Positions 1 to 12,733 of a stretch of 64,000 nt of DNA are shown piece after piece (within the stretch, counting starts at the first letter, position 1; every line of letters starts with the position of its first letter). A program made the translations under genes and the position numbers. The DNA comes from Dactylonectria macrodidyma. Lineage: Eukaryota; Ascomycota; Sordariomycetes; Hypocreales; Nectriaceae. A model generated the notes under the pieces. That model saw nothing but the letters and a program-made list of their open reading frames with translations, was not told where the DNA came from and did not search any database. The stretch is from contig JAGMUV010000002.1 of the NCBI GenBank assembly GCA_020744425.1, positions 1,718,501 to 1,782,500 of the forward strand. Reading direction: 5' to 3'.

Positions 1-2632
1 GGCTCGGACGTAAGCGTCACGCTCCTCAGCGATAGGCTCAAATCCTCCAGAAGTCCTGCGTAGAGCTGTCGATGAAGATCGAGGCATGCCAGCGCTAGTC
101 GGTGTAGTGCTAGGACTCCGATTCTGAATATCGCCGGTCAGAATAGCCAGAGCGGCGGGTACATTCTGCTTTGAGCCACGGTTTAGAGCTGAGTAAGTCA
201 GATTGGAGACCTGGGAGTCAGAGCGGGCCATAGCAGGCGGTGGGGTTCCTTCTCCGGCCGACTTCTGCAGTTCCTGGACGTAGACAGGCGCGGCTGATTC
301 CTGGACTTGAGGCTCACTAATCACAATCTCTTCGAATGCCGGGGCCTCCGCAGTACTGAGGTGCTTTGCCCACTCGTTGGTACGATATGACTGAGCAACT
401 CGGGACAGTCTTGGACCTGCTGGTAGGCTATCCTTAGTCAATCTAACCCGAGTTGATGCTGCCGAAGCAATGGATTTTGGTTTGGTCTGAACCTCTGACG
501 CTTGCGCCTCGGAGCGACCAGCTCTACTACGGGTAGCTTCACTTTTGGCGTCTCCGTCCTGAGTCTTCTGTTGTTCACTGAGAGTTGGGCTCAGCATTCC
601 ACGATCAGATAGTTCGGCAGTAATCTCAATACTCTTGGGAAACTGAGGGGAAGCCAGGGAGCGCCGGTCACCAGCGCTGATGCTCTCATCATCAATAGTC
701 GCAGCCAAGGACCCGTCATCGTCATGTTGTCTTGGACAGGGAATAACCAAGTCGTCGGTGCTTCGATATAGGTCCCGGGGAATGTTGCCACGACGACTGG
801 ATCGTTGCGATAGACTTCTAAGCATCTCTGCGGACCCCCGAGATAGATGGGAGAGACGCTTCACAATCGAGTGGCGATGGCCGGGTGTATGTGGCAAGCC
901 CTCGTCATCATCTGCAAAAGTTGCAACAGATGATCGATCCGCCTCCGAGCGGCCATCGTCGGTCTCCGGAACGACGAAGGGTAGGGGAACTACCTTGGGA
1001 GCAGGAGACTGAGAAACTCCAGTCGTCTGCGACACCCGTCGATCATCTTCAAGGCCGACAAATGTGGAAGACCGATCATCCGCAGTTTTGTCGTTCGCTT
1101 CCTGAACTGAAGGAGCTGGAGGGAAATCGTCCTCCGCAACTCGCACAGTTACTCTGCCATCCATTTCATGCTCAGCAGCCATCAGATTGACAGCGGCGGG
1201 CTTCGGTGGTGGTGGCTGAGCCAAGTCGGTCATTTCGATAACTTCAATGGAAGGTTGACGTTTCGATGAGCCAGTGTGGCTACTTCTCAACTTCTTCTCG
1301 CTCACGTTGTCTCCTCCCTCTGAGTTGCGAGGAGACAATGTTGAGCTTCCTTCTCCATTTCCATAAGCGCGTTCCCATTGACGTCGCTCCCGGGCGTTAG
1401 ATTCTTCGATGTTTCGACCGACATTCTCCTCCTCTTCTTGTAGATTGCGCTGCCCTTGGGCATCTTCTTCAGCTCTCTTCTCCCGCTGTTCCCGCACAAT
1501 TTGCCACAGCTTAATCTGAGAAACAACACTGATCAAGAAGATGATGATGATGGCAGCCGTCTCTACCCGGATTCCCTTCGTGACGGGATAGGTGTCAGCT
1601 CCCAGAGGAAATAAATTGTCGTTGAGATCCCAGACCCAGGCCCAGAATTCTTTGAGTCCAGCTCGGCTGAAGCAATCAATGCCCAGCACCGTGATAGTCG
1701 CACCACTAAACGCTATCATGACGATGAGAGCCCAGTCGCGAGTGTATCGGCTGCAGTAAAAGGCGAACCCGGCAAGAGTCAAGCAAGATATGAAGATGGC
1801 CTTGGGTGCAACTTGCTTGAGCAATCCACCAGGCACTAAGCACATGAGCCACATGCTTACACAAAAGCCGCCCAAGGCACATCCGAGTCCTTCGAGAAGC
1901 TCTCTGAAGAAAACTGAGGCGGAACCCAACGCACAACCCGACACGACCGCAGCGACGACGTAGCCCCCTTGGAGGGCGTTGCTAATGTTCTCGCTCATAA
2001 CGTAAACAATCAGCACACTCACTCCCAGTGCTCCAACGTAGGCCGTCGAGAAGAAAGTATGGATCCATCTGTTTTTTATTCCAATGAGACCATAACTCAG
2101 ACCCGTTAAGAGCATGATAATGCCCGCTATACCCCATCCTGGAGTTATCGTTGGTTGTATCGGGAGCTGTCCGTCCGTAATGGTGGCTATGGCGGGGCAT
2201 TAGTCAGAGGCACGAGAGAGCGGAAGGGCAATCCATACCGTTGACGAAAGTGGAATTATCCAGCTCTCCATTGCTCGTGATTATAGTAGTCGTCGAAGTG
2301 TGTTCAGAGCTCTTGGTGGACTTTGGCTTGCTAGTAGTCGTTACAGTGACAGACTCCTCGTCCTTGCCTGTAGACTTGACGGCATCTGTAGAAGTACCTG
2401 CTGAAGCATGCGTTGAAGCATGCGTTGAAGCATGCGTTGAAGCATGCGTTGAAGCATCTCGTGAGGCAGTGGCCTGGCTCTTTTTCGTAGCAGACTCCGA
2501 GTTGACGGCGGTCGTCTCGCTAGAAACTTCATCGGCTCGTCTGTAGGCTATCCTGAAGTTTTCGGCATTGGCAAGCTGGATGACCAAGACTAGACAGAGC
2601 AAAGCCCATAGTCGACTCCATCGGGAGAGCAT
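1..2632 (-). CDS. TM7S3/TM198-like (DUF4203) membrane protein, C-terminus cut by window edge
   Basis: Two exons are seen: 2632-2239 and 2186 down past position 1, with a 52-nt intron (2187-2238, donor GTATGG, acceptor ATAG). Translation begins MLSRWSRLWALLCLVL, a good signal peptide ending near ANA. A Thr/Ser-rich lumenal or extracellular segment follows, then about seven hydrophobic helices starting at GIAGIIMLLTGLSYGLIG. This matches the fungal TM7S3/TM198-like DUF4203 family. After the last helix (AAIIIIFLISVVSQIKLW) there is a long charged, Ser/Arg-rich, probably cytoplasmic tail that is still open at the window edge. The start at 2632 was chosen because it places the signal peptide at the N-terminus; the frame is open further upstream but gives non-conserved sequence. 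The biochemical role of the fungal family is not known to me. Confidence 0.82.
2406..2453. repeat. Four perfect 12-bp tandem repeats inside the DUF4203 gene
   Basis: The 12-bp unit GCATGCGTTGAA occurs four times head to tail. On the coding (minus) strand it encodes repeated Thr-His-Ala-Ser within the Ser/Thr-rich ectodomain just after the signal peptide. Because the unit is a multiple of three, copy-number change would keep the frame. Such Ser/Thr stretches in secreted fungal domains are usually O-mannosylated; that is inference. Confidence 0.95.
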
Positions 2633-3097
2633 CGTATGATGCGATTCGAAAGGGGAAAAGAGGTGACGAGATGAACGATCGGGAAAACTCTTATTCAAAG
2701 CTCCTCGCGACAAAATGCACGGGTCTAGGGAGCATCGTCGAATCCAACAGCTACGTCGGGAAGAAAGAAACGAAAGTCGAAGTGGATATAATATAACAAG
2801 AGAAGATATATTAGACGGCGATAAAGCGTCGAAAAGAAGCAGCACCAGGTTGGCAGGTTTTCAGTGCTCTTGTGATCGCTGGCGGCGATATGAGACAGAT
2901 GGGAACAGCCCCGATCAATGGTGGGGTGGAGGCGGCAGAAGAACGAGACTGGCGGGACAGGGGGGTTAGGATAGTCGCAGTCACGGCTCTCTTTGTTGGG
3001 TGACGATCAGCAACACAAGGTGAGGTAAGTTGGTACAACCAAGTGATTCAAGGGCCAAAGGCCAAGCCGAAGTCGTCCGAGTCGAAAGGGAAGGTTG

Positions 3098-3130
3098 AGG
3101 AAGAGGAAGAGGAAGAGGAAGGGGAAGGGG
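3098..3130. repeat. Polypurine GGAAGA-type low-complexity tract
   Basis: An uninterrupted purine run built of GGAAGA and GGGGAA units lies 5' of the DUF4203 gene. On the minus (gene) strand it is a polypyrimidine tract, as is common in fungal promoters and 5' UTRs. Confidence 0.85.
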
Positions 3131-3668
3131 ACATGGAAGACGGCATGGAGGGGTAAGGTCAGGTAGGCAAAGGAAAGAAGAGAAGAGGAGAGGGGACAAG
3201 AAGAGTGTGACATCGTGGGCTGGGCGTGCAACCGTGGTTATTATTAATTTAGCTTTCAACGAGATCTGGTGTGGTATGCTGCCTTTGCTGCGGTCCTGAA
3301 GTGAAGAGTCCTGGCTGGCGGGAGTTGTACAGTACGGCGGGCCATCACCCGTCAACAAGGGACGATGGAGACGCGGAGACGACTGGGAGCACCCCGGCAG
3401 CCACGGATGAGTGGCGACGACACATGGCGCGGGCCTTCTGAGTTGGTTCTGCTGGTAATCTCCCACCAGGTCTCTTGGGCCTCCTATGACAGAGTGGTGT
3501 CGTGAGGTGATGGATCATGGAGAGGAGAGTGAACGACTTAGACGCGGGCCGGCCGGAGCTACAAGGCACCCATGTCGCCCCTTCCTGCAAAACCCACGGC
3601 TACCCACACATGGAATGGCACCCCCGGCAACTACCCAGTGCGCATGCCGCAGAGAGAGGGACTTGGGA

Positions 3669-3826
3669 AGGTACCCACGTACCTGCTTTCCGCTTCAGGC
3701 CTTGTGGGGAGAGAAGAGCAGGCGATCCAAGGATTGCTAACGCGCTGCCACGAGCACACACCCCACCCACCACAACCATCCAATTGCAGGCCTCAGGTAC
3801 CTGTGCAGGGTACCTGGAGGTACCTG
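3669..3826. repeat. Cluster of AGGTACC(T) palindromic motifs
   Basis: Four copies of (A/G)GGTACC, mostly the full palindrome AGGTACCT, fall within about 160 bp at 3669, 3795, 3807 and 3818. Single copies recur elsewhere in the window, nearly always outside coding exons. Confidence 0.6.
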
Positions 3827-6800
3827 TCTTCCCGTCGATGGTCCTGGAGCTTGGCTAACATCCATCCAATCGCGGCCAAGACCTCGACGAGATGCCGCAA
3901 TTGGCCGATCTAGCTGGCCGGATGGGCGACGCTTGAGCGACGTTGGCTTGGCTGGACCTGCTCAGCTGGTAGGCCATCCGCCAGGCTGAAAGTGACAAAA
4001 GAGCCGGGGGCTTCCTCGTCCTCTTCTTGGGCGAGCCGAAGCAAACCTGAGACGGCACAGATGACAATGGCTTGTCGCTGCCACTTGAGGCGCTTTCTAA
4101 ATTTGCACCAGTACAAGCCGCAACAGGGGGCTGTTGGCTGGACGTCTGATGGGCGTGGCAGGGGTCCAGGCAGGGAGCGGCAGAGAGGTCTACGGTCTGG
4201 CCAAAGAGCAGCAAGGCGAGCCTCGAGCTGGAGGAGGAGGCTGAGAGGGCATCCAAAACCTGCCGCGTCTGCGTGCTTTAACACGGCCCCCTGCAATCCC
4301 TGTGAGGCCGGCTGATCATCCCCTTGAAGTATGGGGCCCCTGCCTGTCCTGTCTGTTGGATGTCTGGTATTGATCTCGACAAGGGCCGCAGCCGCAACTG
4401 GGTCTTGCTGGCAAGGTTACTCTGCCAGTGGGGGAAGGCCAGCCATTTAGCAGCCAAGCAGCCCACGCACGAAAGCTGATGATGGGATCCCAGCAGGAGA
4501 GCTGAGGGGTCCAGGCAGTTTCTGCGAGCCACCACATCTGCGAGCCACCTCTGCACGCCGCCTTTGCCAGTCACCTGTGCCGGGAGCGGAGAGCCACTGG
4601 CATGGTGCTGTCAGCATATAGGATGAGCCACTGGGAGCCCCGTGCATGACCCAGCTGCAGGGCGACTGTGGGCTGTGATGAGTTCAACCGGTGTGATGGA
4701 TACACGTAGCCAGCTCAAACCTCACCGGCGAGCGTGAGACATGCAAGCGGTCACCAAAAAATCTGCAAGTCTCTGCAACGCCACGAGTCTCGTTGATAGG
4801 CCAATTGGTCTGAAGGAGAAAAAACCACCGCGCCCGAGTCTGCTCTGCCCGACATGAGCTGCACCTCGACCGCCTCTATTTGCTGGGCTACATCAAGTGC
4901 CAATCCCTAGTCCTACCAGGTCATGTATGGTGTAAGCCGCGAGGCAAATTGTCTATTTTGCCGTTCTATTGTTTCTTTGTTTTCTCGAGACAATGCGGTT
5001 CCGACGAACCGGCTCTCATTGAACCAGACGGCGTCCCTTTTCCATCTCATCTCTAATTATCTGGCAGGTTATGCAAATAGCTAGGGGAGTTTCTGTTCGT
5101 AGGACAACTCTCAATCCCCTGACAGCCCTAGCGCAAATCCGAGCACTGTCTCAACTGCAAAGTCACCTGTGCAGGTGTCTAATTTCACATCTTGATTCCG
5201 AATCGCGGGCGCAAGCGCCTCCAAAGATGTACGGATTCACCCCAGAGCCCATGAGTAGTAGTTTTCAAGACCGACGTCTCTCATGCCCAAGCTCGCCACC
5301 CGTTATTGTTACTAGGCTCTCACATTAAACTTCAACGCGTGATAACAGGCAGGGCAGGGACCAAGGCCTGATATGATGTGATGTGATGTGCACCACCGTT
5401 GAGAGTCCAAGCAAATCAGAGCAACTCCCATGATCCATGTGCGTTTCCCTCTCCACTCCCTCATCTGCTCTGCTGTCTGGACGGAGGAGCGAATGGAAAG
5501 GGCGGACGTGCATTGGCTCGGGGAATTTTCCTCAGCTCTACTTTTATCCCACTCGCAATCTTCCTTCTAATCGGTGTCTGTCGGGAAGTGTTTCGATGGC
5601 AATAAACCTGACCTATTAAACCTGGCTCTGTCTGGCCTGACCTGGGCCGATGCGCCAGCCGGCTCTATGACGGCCTGGCCTGTTCTTCCCTCCATGTCAA
5701 TGGGCTACGTGTGTCCTCTTCTCTCTCTTCCCGTGGCCGCCGTACGCTTGAGGATCGCCTTTTTCTTTTTCTGACCTGCATACCCATAGTACGAGCGTAT
5801 GAGCAGTCACTATTTCTAGGGGATTCAGCATCCACATCGCTTGTCAATCTGCCTTGCCCCGTCGGTGTGGTTGCAGCAAGAACAACGCTGGCGTATCATC
5901 CAACCAGCCACCAATCCCTATTGCTGCCTATCATAGCTTGCTACCTTTGAAGAGAACCTGTTTTCTTCTTTGCCTTTGAGTCAATAGCACACTCCGTAAT
6001 TCACTCGTCACCCACCGTAGGTTAACGCCCGTTATGCCTGCGTCCGGTTCCCCTCCTGATCAGGCGTGACAACAGAACTGCGTGATCGTTCGCTTCTACA
6101 TTTTCGTACCTCTGTATGTGCATGGTCCCCTGGTCCCAATCGTTTTCTCTATGCCATGAACCTTGGCCTTGGGACTCTCACCGTTTCTCGTCCACCTCTG
6201 ACCACACTACTCAACACCGCTATGCGTCTCGACATGGTATTTCCCTTAGCAGTGCTTCCGCCCTCCGAGGAGAAGCAGAGGCCTCGTGCCGGATGCCGCT
6301 TCAGTATTCTATCGTACCATGCCGCCAACGTCCACATCCGTCCCCGGAGCAAAAAGTAGCCTGAGTGGCAGAGTTTTCAACTAAAGTTTCTTCTGATGGG
6401 TGAGCCATGCCATCTGGCAACTAATAACGGCCAGGAACCTGGACATTATCACGCAGCCCGCAGCCCGCAGCGTCCTATGCAGCGCTAGCAACTCACTACG
6501 TGGTAGCGTCCGTTCACATCGGCAGGCCAACTCATTGAACAGCAGCCCCGCGTAAGCACACCGACCGCCCCATCGCCATCGAGGCCAAGACTTGCATGCT
6601 TTTTGTCTCGTTACGCGGAAAGCGGAAAAAGCTGGGCGACATAGTTCTAGCTCCACGGTTCGCGTTGTGTTCCAGCCCCGCCAGCTAAAGAGCAGTACCA
6701 CGAGCTACATCTACGTATCTCTTCTTTTTTTCTGCCTTTTTTCAGCTCCGTCTTCGGTTAGAATTCTTCTTGATGCCTTGGCCTATCTCGGCCGCCAGCG

Positions 6801-6992
6801 CCGCTTCACGAACGCGTCCGAGATTAATGGCCCCACATGTTATAGTCCCAACGACGCGTTTGATGCCATGACGAGCGTCCTGGCTCGAACTTAACCCACA
6901 CCATCAATTTAAATCACCATCCACATCCATTCCCCACGACCTGTTTCGCATGTTTTGCTCGCCTATCTCGCCACGGGAAGATCATTAGTCCC

Positions 6993-7012
6993 AAAAAAAA
7001 AAAAAAAAAAAA
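6993..7012. repeat. 20-nt poly-A tract
   Basis: An uninterrupted run of 20 A residues lies in noncoding DNA. It could be simple slippage or the tail of an old retroposed copy; I see no recognisable element next to it. Confidence 0.9.
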
Positions 7013-8301
7013 GACGCGCAGCCCCTGATTAATTGTCCCGTGGGCCGTCACTCGTGGGACGGCCTCTATTGACGCCCCCACTCCTCTCTTGCAGCAGTCT
7101 TTGTTATGCAGATGGACCAGCCGGCCCTGTTCAGCACCGCCTCAGCGCATGAACCTGGCGTGTGTGGGTGATATCCGATGCTGTCTCAGCTCATCCATCT
7201 TTCGCATGTGCGGGATATCAAATACGGGATTGGCGTTTGACTACGCTGCGCCCAGAGTCTAATTGTAAGGATATCAGATGGCTGGAGATGCATCTTGACT
7301 CTTTTTAGGCATGGCGTTGGGTTTCCGGGATGGCGTTGGGAATGACGATGGAGCACTGTGTCCACCACCGTGCGACCGTACCCTGTGTGTCTTAGGTGTA
7401 AAGTGAATCACGTACCACATCAAGGTTACGTCGGTTCGTGCTCGGTTGTATTCACTCGAAGCCAAAGAGATCGTTCCGTCATATGCTCGTCATCCCGCAG
7501 GGCGCCCTATCGGCTGTAAAGTTCCATCCCACATCCTCAAATCCAAACCGTCCCTCGCTAGCAGTTCATGGTGTTGATCATAATACGAAGCCTCACCCTA
7601 AGCCTGGGGGCTGGGAATGGTACCCTACCGCGTAAGCCACGTGCTTGGGATCACTCGCGAACATGGATGAGGCAATCGAGATCGTACTTTGGTATCGTTG
7701 ACCATAGTACGGTACAGCTGCTCGTTCAATGCTTCGTGGCGGCGCACCAGAGGCTTCGTTGCAGCCGGATCTTGCATCCACAGGCCACACATCCCGGACG
7801 AATGCAGCTAATAAGCCCAGCTCTTCGGCATGAAACATGAAGGCACCGGTTAGCCTCTCTAGCCGGCAGGCCGTGCGGCTGGCTGAGCTGGCGTCCAGAA
7901 AACGGACACTAAACTTGGGCCTGGGACAGGGAGATAATTCATGCAAAACCCGTCCGCGTTGCTCAGCCGCGCCGCTCCGAGGATATGGACCCACGTTTCG
8001 GCCGGCGTATTGATCCAGTCCTCCGGAGCACAACACGACGAAGATGATCGGATGTAGCATCCGAGCGACCACAAAGCAAAGGTTAGACGTGTCTAGGAAT
8101 CTCACGATGCAAATTGAAATCTCGCAATCAGAAAATTATTAGAAGGGAATCGACTCGTATGACTCCGTTGGTGTCGGAACCATCTGCTGGATTGCTAGCA
8201 TCTATCATGAAGCCGTCGGGTTATAAAAATACATTACGTAGGTACAATAGGACACCAGAGTAAAACCATCTGAACTTGCAGTCCAAAGGAACGGACTTCC
8301 C

Positions 8302-9862
8302 CTATCTTTTCGAGACCCTCGTCGGTACCCGATCACCATTGTACCGGGGTTGGAGGCCAGCCTTCCCGCTACTCCTGCGCGACGTTTTGGCCGGGGGGGC
8401 TTTCTTCTTACTCTTGCTGGCCAGCGCCAAGAGGGTTCTTAGTGGCAGAAGCAGGATCCTCAAGAGTGCTTTGAAGGGCAGGAGAACTATGGCGGTGAGG
8501 GACTCGATGGCCCATAGGAAAATGTTGCCGTGTGGCGCACTGTTCTTTGCAACATTCGCAGCCAGTGCTATGGCGTCGTCAAGTCTTGCGTCCACCCCAG
8601 CGAACCGCGATTCAGTTTGGAACTGTAATAGTGTTGCCTTCTTCTCATAGCGACGCACAGCTCTGTTGAGAGCGTCAAGTTCGGGCTGGATGGCGTTCCT
8701 CACGTCCCGGGCAATAGCACTCTCTTGCTTCGCTTTGATCGACTCCTGCTTGCCCACCAACGCGGTTGCATTATCGCCGGTATTGAGACTAGTCTCTAGA
8801 CGATCCAGCCGCAGCAGAACAGTTTCCAGTTCTGCATTGTGCGTTGTCGACGATCCGTCGGGGTTACCCTGGACCACTCGCTGTAAGTGGAGGGTCCGTG
8901 ACTGGACCAGCTTGATCATGTGCGAAAAAACGCGGAGCTCCGATACCATCAGGAAGATGGTCAAGTTATAATTGGAAACTAGGCCCTCGGATGGGCGGCT
9001 GAGCTGCGACCGGATGGCATGCAGCAGGTAGGCGCCGACGAGGGGAAGGGCAAAGCATGAAGCGAGAGCCAAGATCTCGTATGTATAGAGCTCGGCGAGA
9101 GCCGACTGTTGCTGCGCTGAGAGTTGCTTCCTCGACGTCTTTTCTCCAGTTTCGGGCTGAGTTGCTTCGTCCTCGGGGACATTATCCAAAGAGGAGTGAT
9201 GCGCTGGCGCCGGAGTGGCAGAGTCGGCGTCGCTGTCATCCTCAATGGCAGTGTCGGTGATTTCTTCCTGCAGGATTCGCACTTCTTGGGCCGAATGGTA
9301 CCAAGCCCTGTGACCGACATTTGTCAGAGGCTGCCTACAAGCAAATAGGTCGGCGCATGCAAGCATGCTGTATGATGTATCCAACTCACCATGGCTGAGT
9401 TACGGACCAATGCAGAAAAACACCTGCCAAGCCCAGGAGCATGACATCTGTGACAACGGCGCTGCCATTCTTGAACAGTACGCCGGCGAGGGCGGGAAGA
9501 AGAGCAAATGCCAACGACAGCGATGCCAGGGATGACGAGTCGCTCGTCTGGAGCTGGTCGCTGCCACGGCCCATGGGTTGCGGGTTCAGCAGGTCGCGAG
9601 CCTCGCTGAGGCTGTACTCGGAGAAGTTGGAGCTGCGGCGTGGAAACGCTTCGACTGCCGGTGACGAGGCCGAAGCATCGGCAAATGGACTGTGCATACT
9701 GATGTGGAGGGACGGGCGGCGTCGAGCGTCATCGACGGCGGCCGACGCCGTGGAAGCGCGCCGAAGGTTCCCCGGAAGCGGGGCGCTGACCCCGGAGCTG
9801 GTCGCGGGCGCAGCGACTTTGTGCCGGGTAGCGGCCGGGGCCAAGTTCGGATTTTCGTCCAT
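8302..9862 (-). CDS. Unrecognised membrane protein with coiled-coil segment
   Basis: Exons 9862-9390 and 9334-8302 (intron 9335-9389, donor GTGAGT, acceptor GTAG) encode 501 residues. I do not recognise the family. Visible features in order: a disordered Ser/Ala-rich N-terminus (about 1-110); a hydrophobic pair around SLASLSLAFALLPALAGV and VVTDVMLLGLAGVFLHW, the second running into the splice site; an acidic linker; a transmembrane segment at YTYEILALASCFALPLVGAYL; a Leu/Glu/Arg-rich coiled-coil stretch; a re-entrant or membrane-facing hydrophobic region near the C-terminus (SLTAIVLLPFKALLRILLLP); and a strongly basic Lys/Arg tail. The spliced frame crosses the intron cleanly, so this is a real gene. 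An integral membrane, possibly ER, location is inference. Confidence 0.78.
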
Positions 9863-12733
9863 GGTTAGATGCAAAGGATGGCAACGAGCTCGCGCCGTGG
9901 GCGAGCGAGGGGTAGGTTGAGGAGGGCGCGTTGCGATGCAGGGCGGCGACAACCACGAAGGTCACGCGACGGTGCGGCAAGAACGGGAAGGGAGGTTCAA
10001 TTAGGCAGTGGAATGCGGAATGGTGGCGCGTGAGGAGTAGCTCCAGCTGCACTACGGGAAGTGATGTGATGATGATTGGCAATGCGATCGACGTCACGAT
10101 TCGGTCTAAGCTTAGCTGGCATGCTTGCGTATGCGACTGTTCTCGATGACTGCGGAATTACACCATGAGGTCGTTGTGTTTGCAGTCGACAATTGCAGCC
10201 GGGTGCGCACCAATCACCGATGCGGATAGCATGTCGTGTCTCGATATTGCCCAAGAGACACATGTGTTCAAATGTGATTCCGAGTCTTACTGTGTCGCCA
10301 CGGCTGAATGCTCGACTTAAGAATAAGCAAATAAAACACTGACGTACCCCAGCCCGCGACTAGTATGCCATCATGAAAACACGGGGCTATTGAAAACGAT
10401 AGGAGGCTTGACTATGTGTCACATGTCCCCTCATATACCCACTGTTGATACGAAAAGAAGAAAAACCAATGTCGCATTGTACCAAGTCTAGGCGCAATTG
10501 CGGCGCTCCTTGAGCAATTGGACGGCTTGCATCCGTGGGGCTTGTCGAGGAAGTGAGCACCAACAGCCAACATGTCGTTGCAAGCGTCGATTCGAAGCTG
10601 GTTGGGCTAATTCGGGCTCCAATGATCCGTCGAGATGGACTTTTGCTGGGTCGCATTGTGTGGGGGCTTGAAGTCCCGAGGCACACTCCGGGGTTACGAT
10701 ACGGGTAGATGGATGCTAATTATGATGCTATGGCGTACTAACATCGAGCAAAGACCCGTACTCAGTGCTTCGTAGATCTAACATAGACTCATGACGTCAA
10801 GCTCCATTGTTCGGTAGCTCAACCCAGCTGGCTACGTCGTTGAAAGGGGGAGGGAATAGGAGGGATGAGTCGCTATCCATCCGATGTCTGATCGTCCCTG
10901 ACCCTCCTCTTGCAATGGTTGCTTCACTCTTAGCTTCCCACCCCGGCATGTCAAACAGGGGCAACCACTCAATAGCGAGTCTAAGGATATTACCCGACAG
11001 GTGTCATTCTATTAGCACAGGTTTGATGGCTCATCAGCACTTTAGCTCCCTGTCGAGCAGGGCTGTTGCTCTACCGGAATATGGGAGACTTGAGAATGAT
11101 TAATCATGGTGAATGCCTGCTTCCCCTATCTATTTTGGGCCAAGCATTATTACCATGGGTGACTGGATTTTGGGTCTTTACATTTTGGGTTGTCATCTCA
11201 TGTCACAAGACAGGGGATTATTGACGGGCTACTGCACGGAACGGCAGTCCCGTCGCAGGGCAGGTCCCTCATGGCCTCTTCTATGCAGGTACCGATAGTC
11301 TGTGCCTTTTTATTACCCTTTATGCGGAACGAAGCACGGGTAGGGATGGGCCGCGCGATGATGAGGGCGTCACCGCCCGCTGGAAACCCAGCGAAACTCC
11401 AAGGCCCTTTTATCTATGGCCAGGCCCACGCGGAGTAGCCGGACAACCCGGCGCAGGTCGACTTAGACGCACCTTGAAATGAAGGCGCCGGAGCGTCGAA
11501 TCTGGAGATCTCCGGCTCCACGATGATAGGACGGATCATGGGACCCCCGGATGAAGTCGTTGCGTGTCAAGACCAGGGATACCGCTTGCAGTCCCAGGCT
11601 AACCCGTTGATAGATTTCCTTGTTACAGATGAACATCAGTGCGGCATCGTAGAGTAAAAAGAGGTCCGCCCACCCCAAGAAGCAAAAAAGTTTTGCTCAA
11701 GTTTTCTTTGCATAAAAGTCCCCATTTCGATGAGACGGCTTCCCAACGGTCAATCTATTAAAGAGGTTTCGCTCGTCCCGCCTGCGTCTCGGTTTTGTTT
11801 TCCGTTGCAACGAGGATCCATCTAACAAAAAGTCCCACCTACCTCCGCCTTGACCTGTTTCCCGGGAACTTGTCGTGGAGTCTACGGCATCGACGATTAC
11901 GGGTCGCTTTCCGCGTGGCCTACCATCCATCCGTCCTACCTCCGCACTCCAACGTTTGCTGTGCGGCACGACTCGAACGAAGCCAGTCCAGAGAGGGACT
12001 GGGCTACGCCCGGCTATTGGGAAGGGAGGGGAGGAAACGAGCCGAAGGCAATTGAGGAGAAACAAGCCCAAAGGAGTTGGGGAGAAACGAGAAACGATCC
12101 GTCAACGTGTCGAGCAGCTAAAGGCTTCTATCATCACGGACTCAGAATACCTTACGGCGGGTTCAATTCAGGCCCACTGTTCTCAACGCCTGCCTCTGAG
12201 CATCCCTGGTTCACCGTAGCCAGCCAACAAGGACTGGAAGCTCTCCCCAGTGGCCCTTCCAGCGGCCTTCAGCGGTCTTTCAGTGGCCCTTAGTGGCCGA
12301 GCATGCTGACCTTCAGGGCACCATCACCCAGCAGCTGCCCCTCGCCCGCTAGACTCCTTGCGGACAGCCCCCTAGCTGGACGCGCTCAAGTCATCCCGTC
12401 TTGCTATTGGCCAGTCGACACCAGCCGCTTCCACCTTGGCGCTTCGTCTTCTTGCTTTGTCTCCTTCTCTTCGTCATCTCCCTTGATCTTCAACGCCGAC
12501 AGCAGATCCTGCCCTGGCTGTCCAGCAATCGACGAGTCCAAACAGTTCACCGGCAGCATCAACACCATTTTCGATCTCGCCTCCTCTACTCCCCCATTCT
12601 CCTCCGCGATCCCCTTTGCTACCCGTCACGCAACCGCCATACGCCGTAGTCGCATTTCTCCTTCGACCCAGCCCTCATCAAGCCAGCCATCTGCCCTGCG
12701 CCAACGATCGCTCCGTGCGTCGTCAATCATTAG
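9863..12733. other. Divergent intergenic region, 2.9 kb
   Basis: This region lies between the minus-strand membrane-protein gene and the plus-strand Erf4-like gene and should contain both promoters. No ORF shows recognisable domains. An open frame from the ATG at 12303 runs to 12896 but overlaps the Erf4 frame and looks like 5' leader; it may supply the missing first exon of that gene. The rest shows nothing I can support. Confidence 0.45.

Larger units (their letters stand above)
2633..8301. other. 5.7 kb gene-poor intergenic region
   Basis: I find no ORF with recognisable domains or plausible splicing here. The region holds low-complexity DNA: a GGAAGA polypurine run near 3098-3130, a cluster of AGGTACC(T) motifs near 3669-3826, an ATGTG mini-repeat near 5371-5390 and a 20-nt poly-A at 6993. 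The left part presumably contains the promoter and 5' UTR of the DUF4203 gene; the right end is the 3' flank of the gene ending at 8302. An ncRNA cannot be excluded. Confidence 0.5.

Noticed and set aside
2406..2453. CRISPR-like repeat
   Set aside because: Head-to-tail 12-bp units without spacers, inside a eukaryotic coding exon.
7593..8105. 170-codon minus-strand frame
   Set aside because: No recognisable motif, unusual composition and no neighbouring exon that extends it; probably chance.
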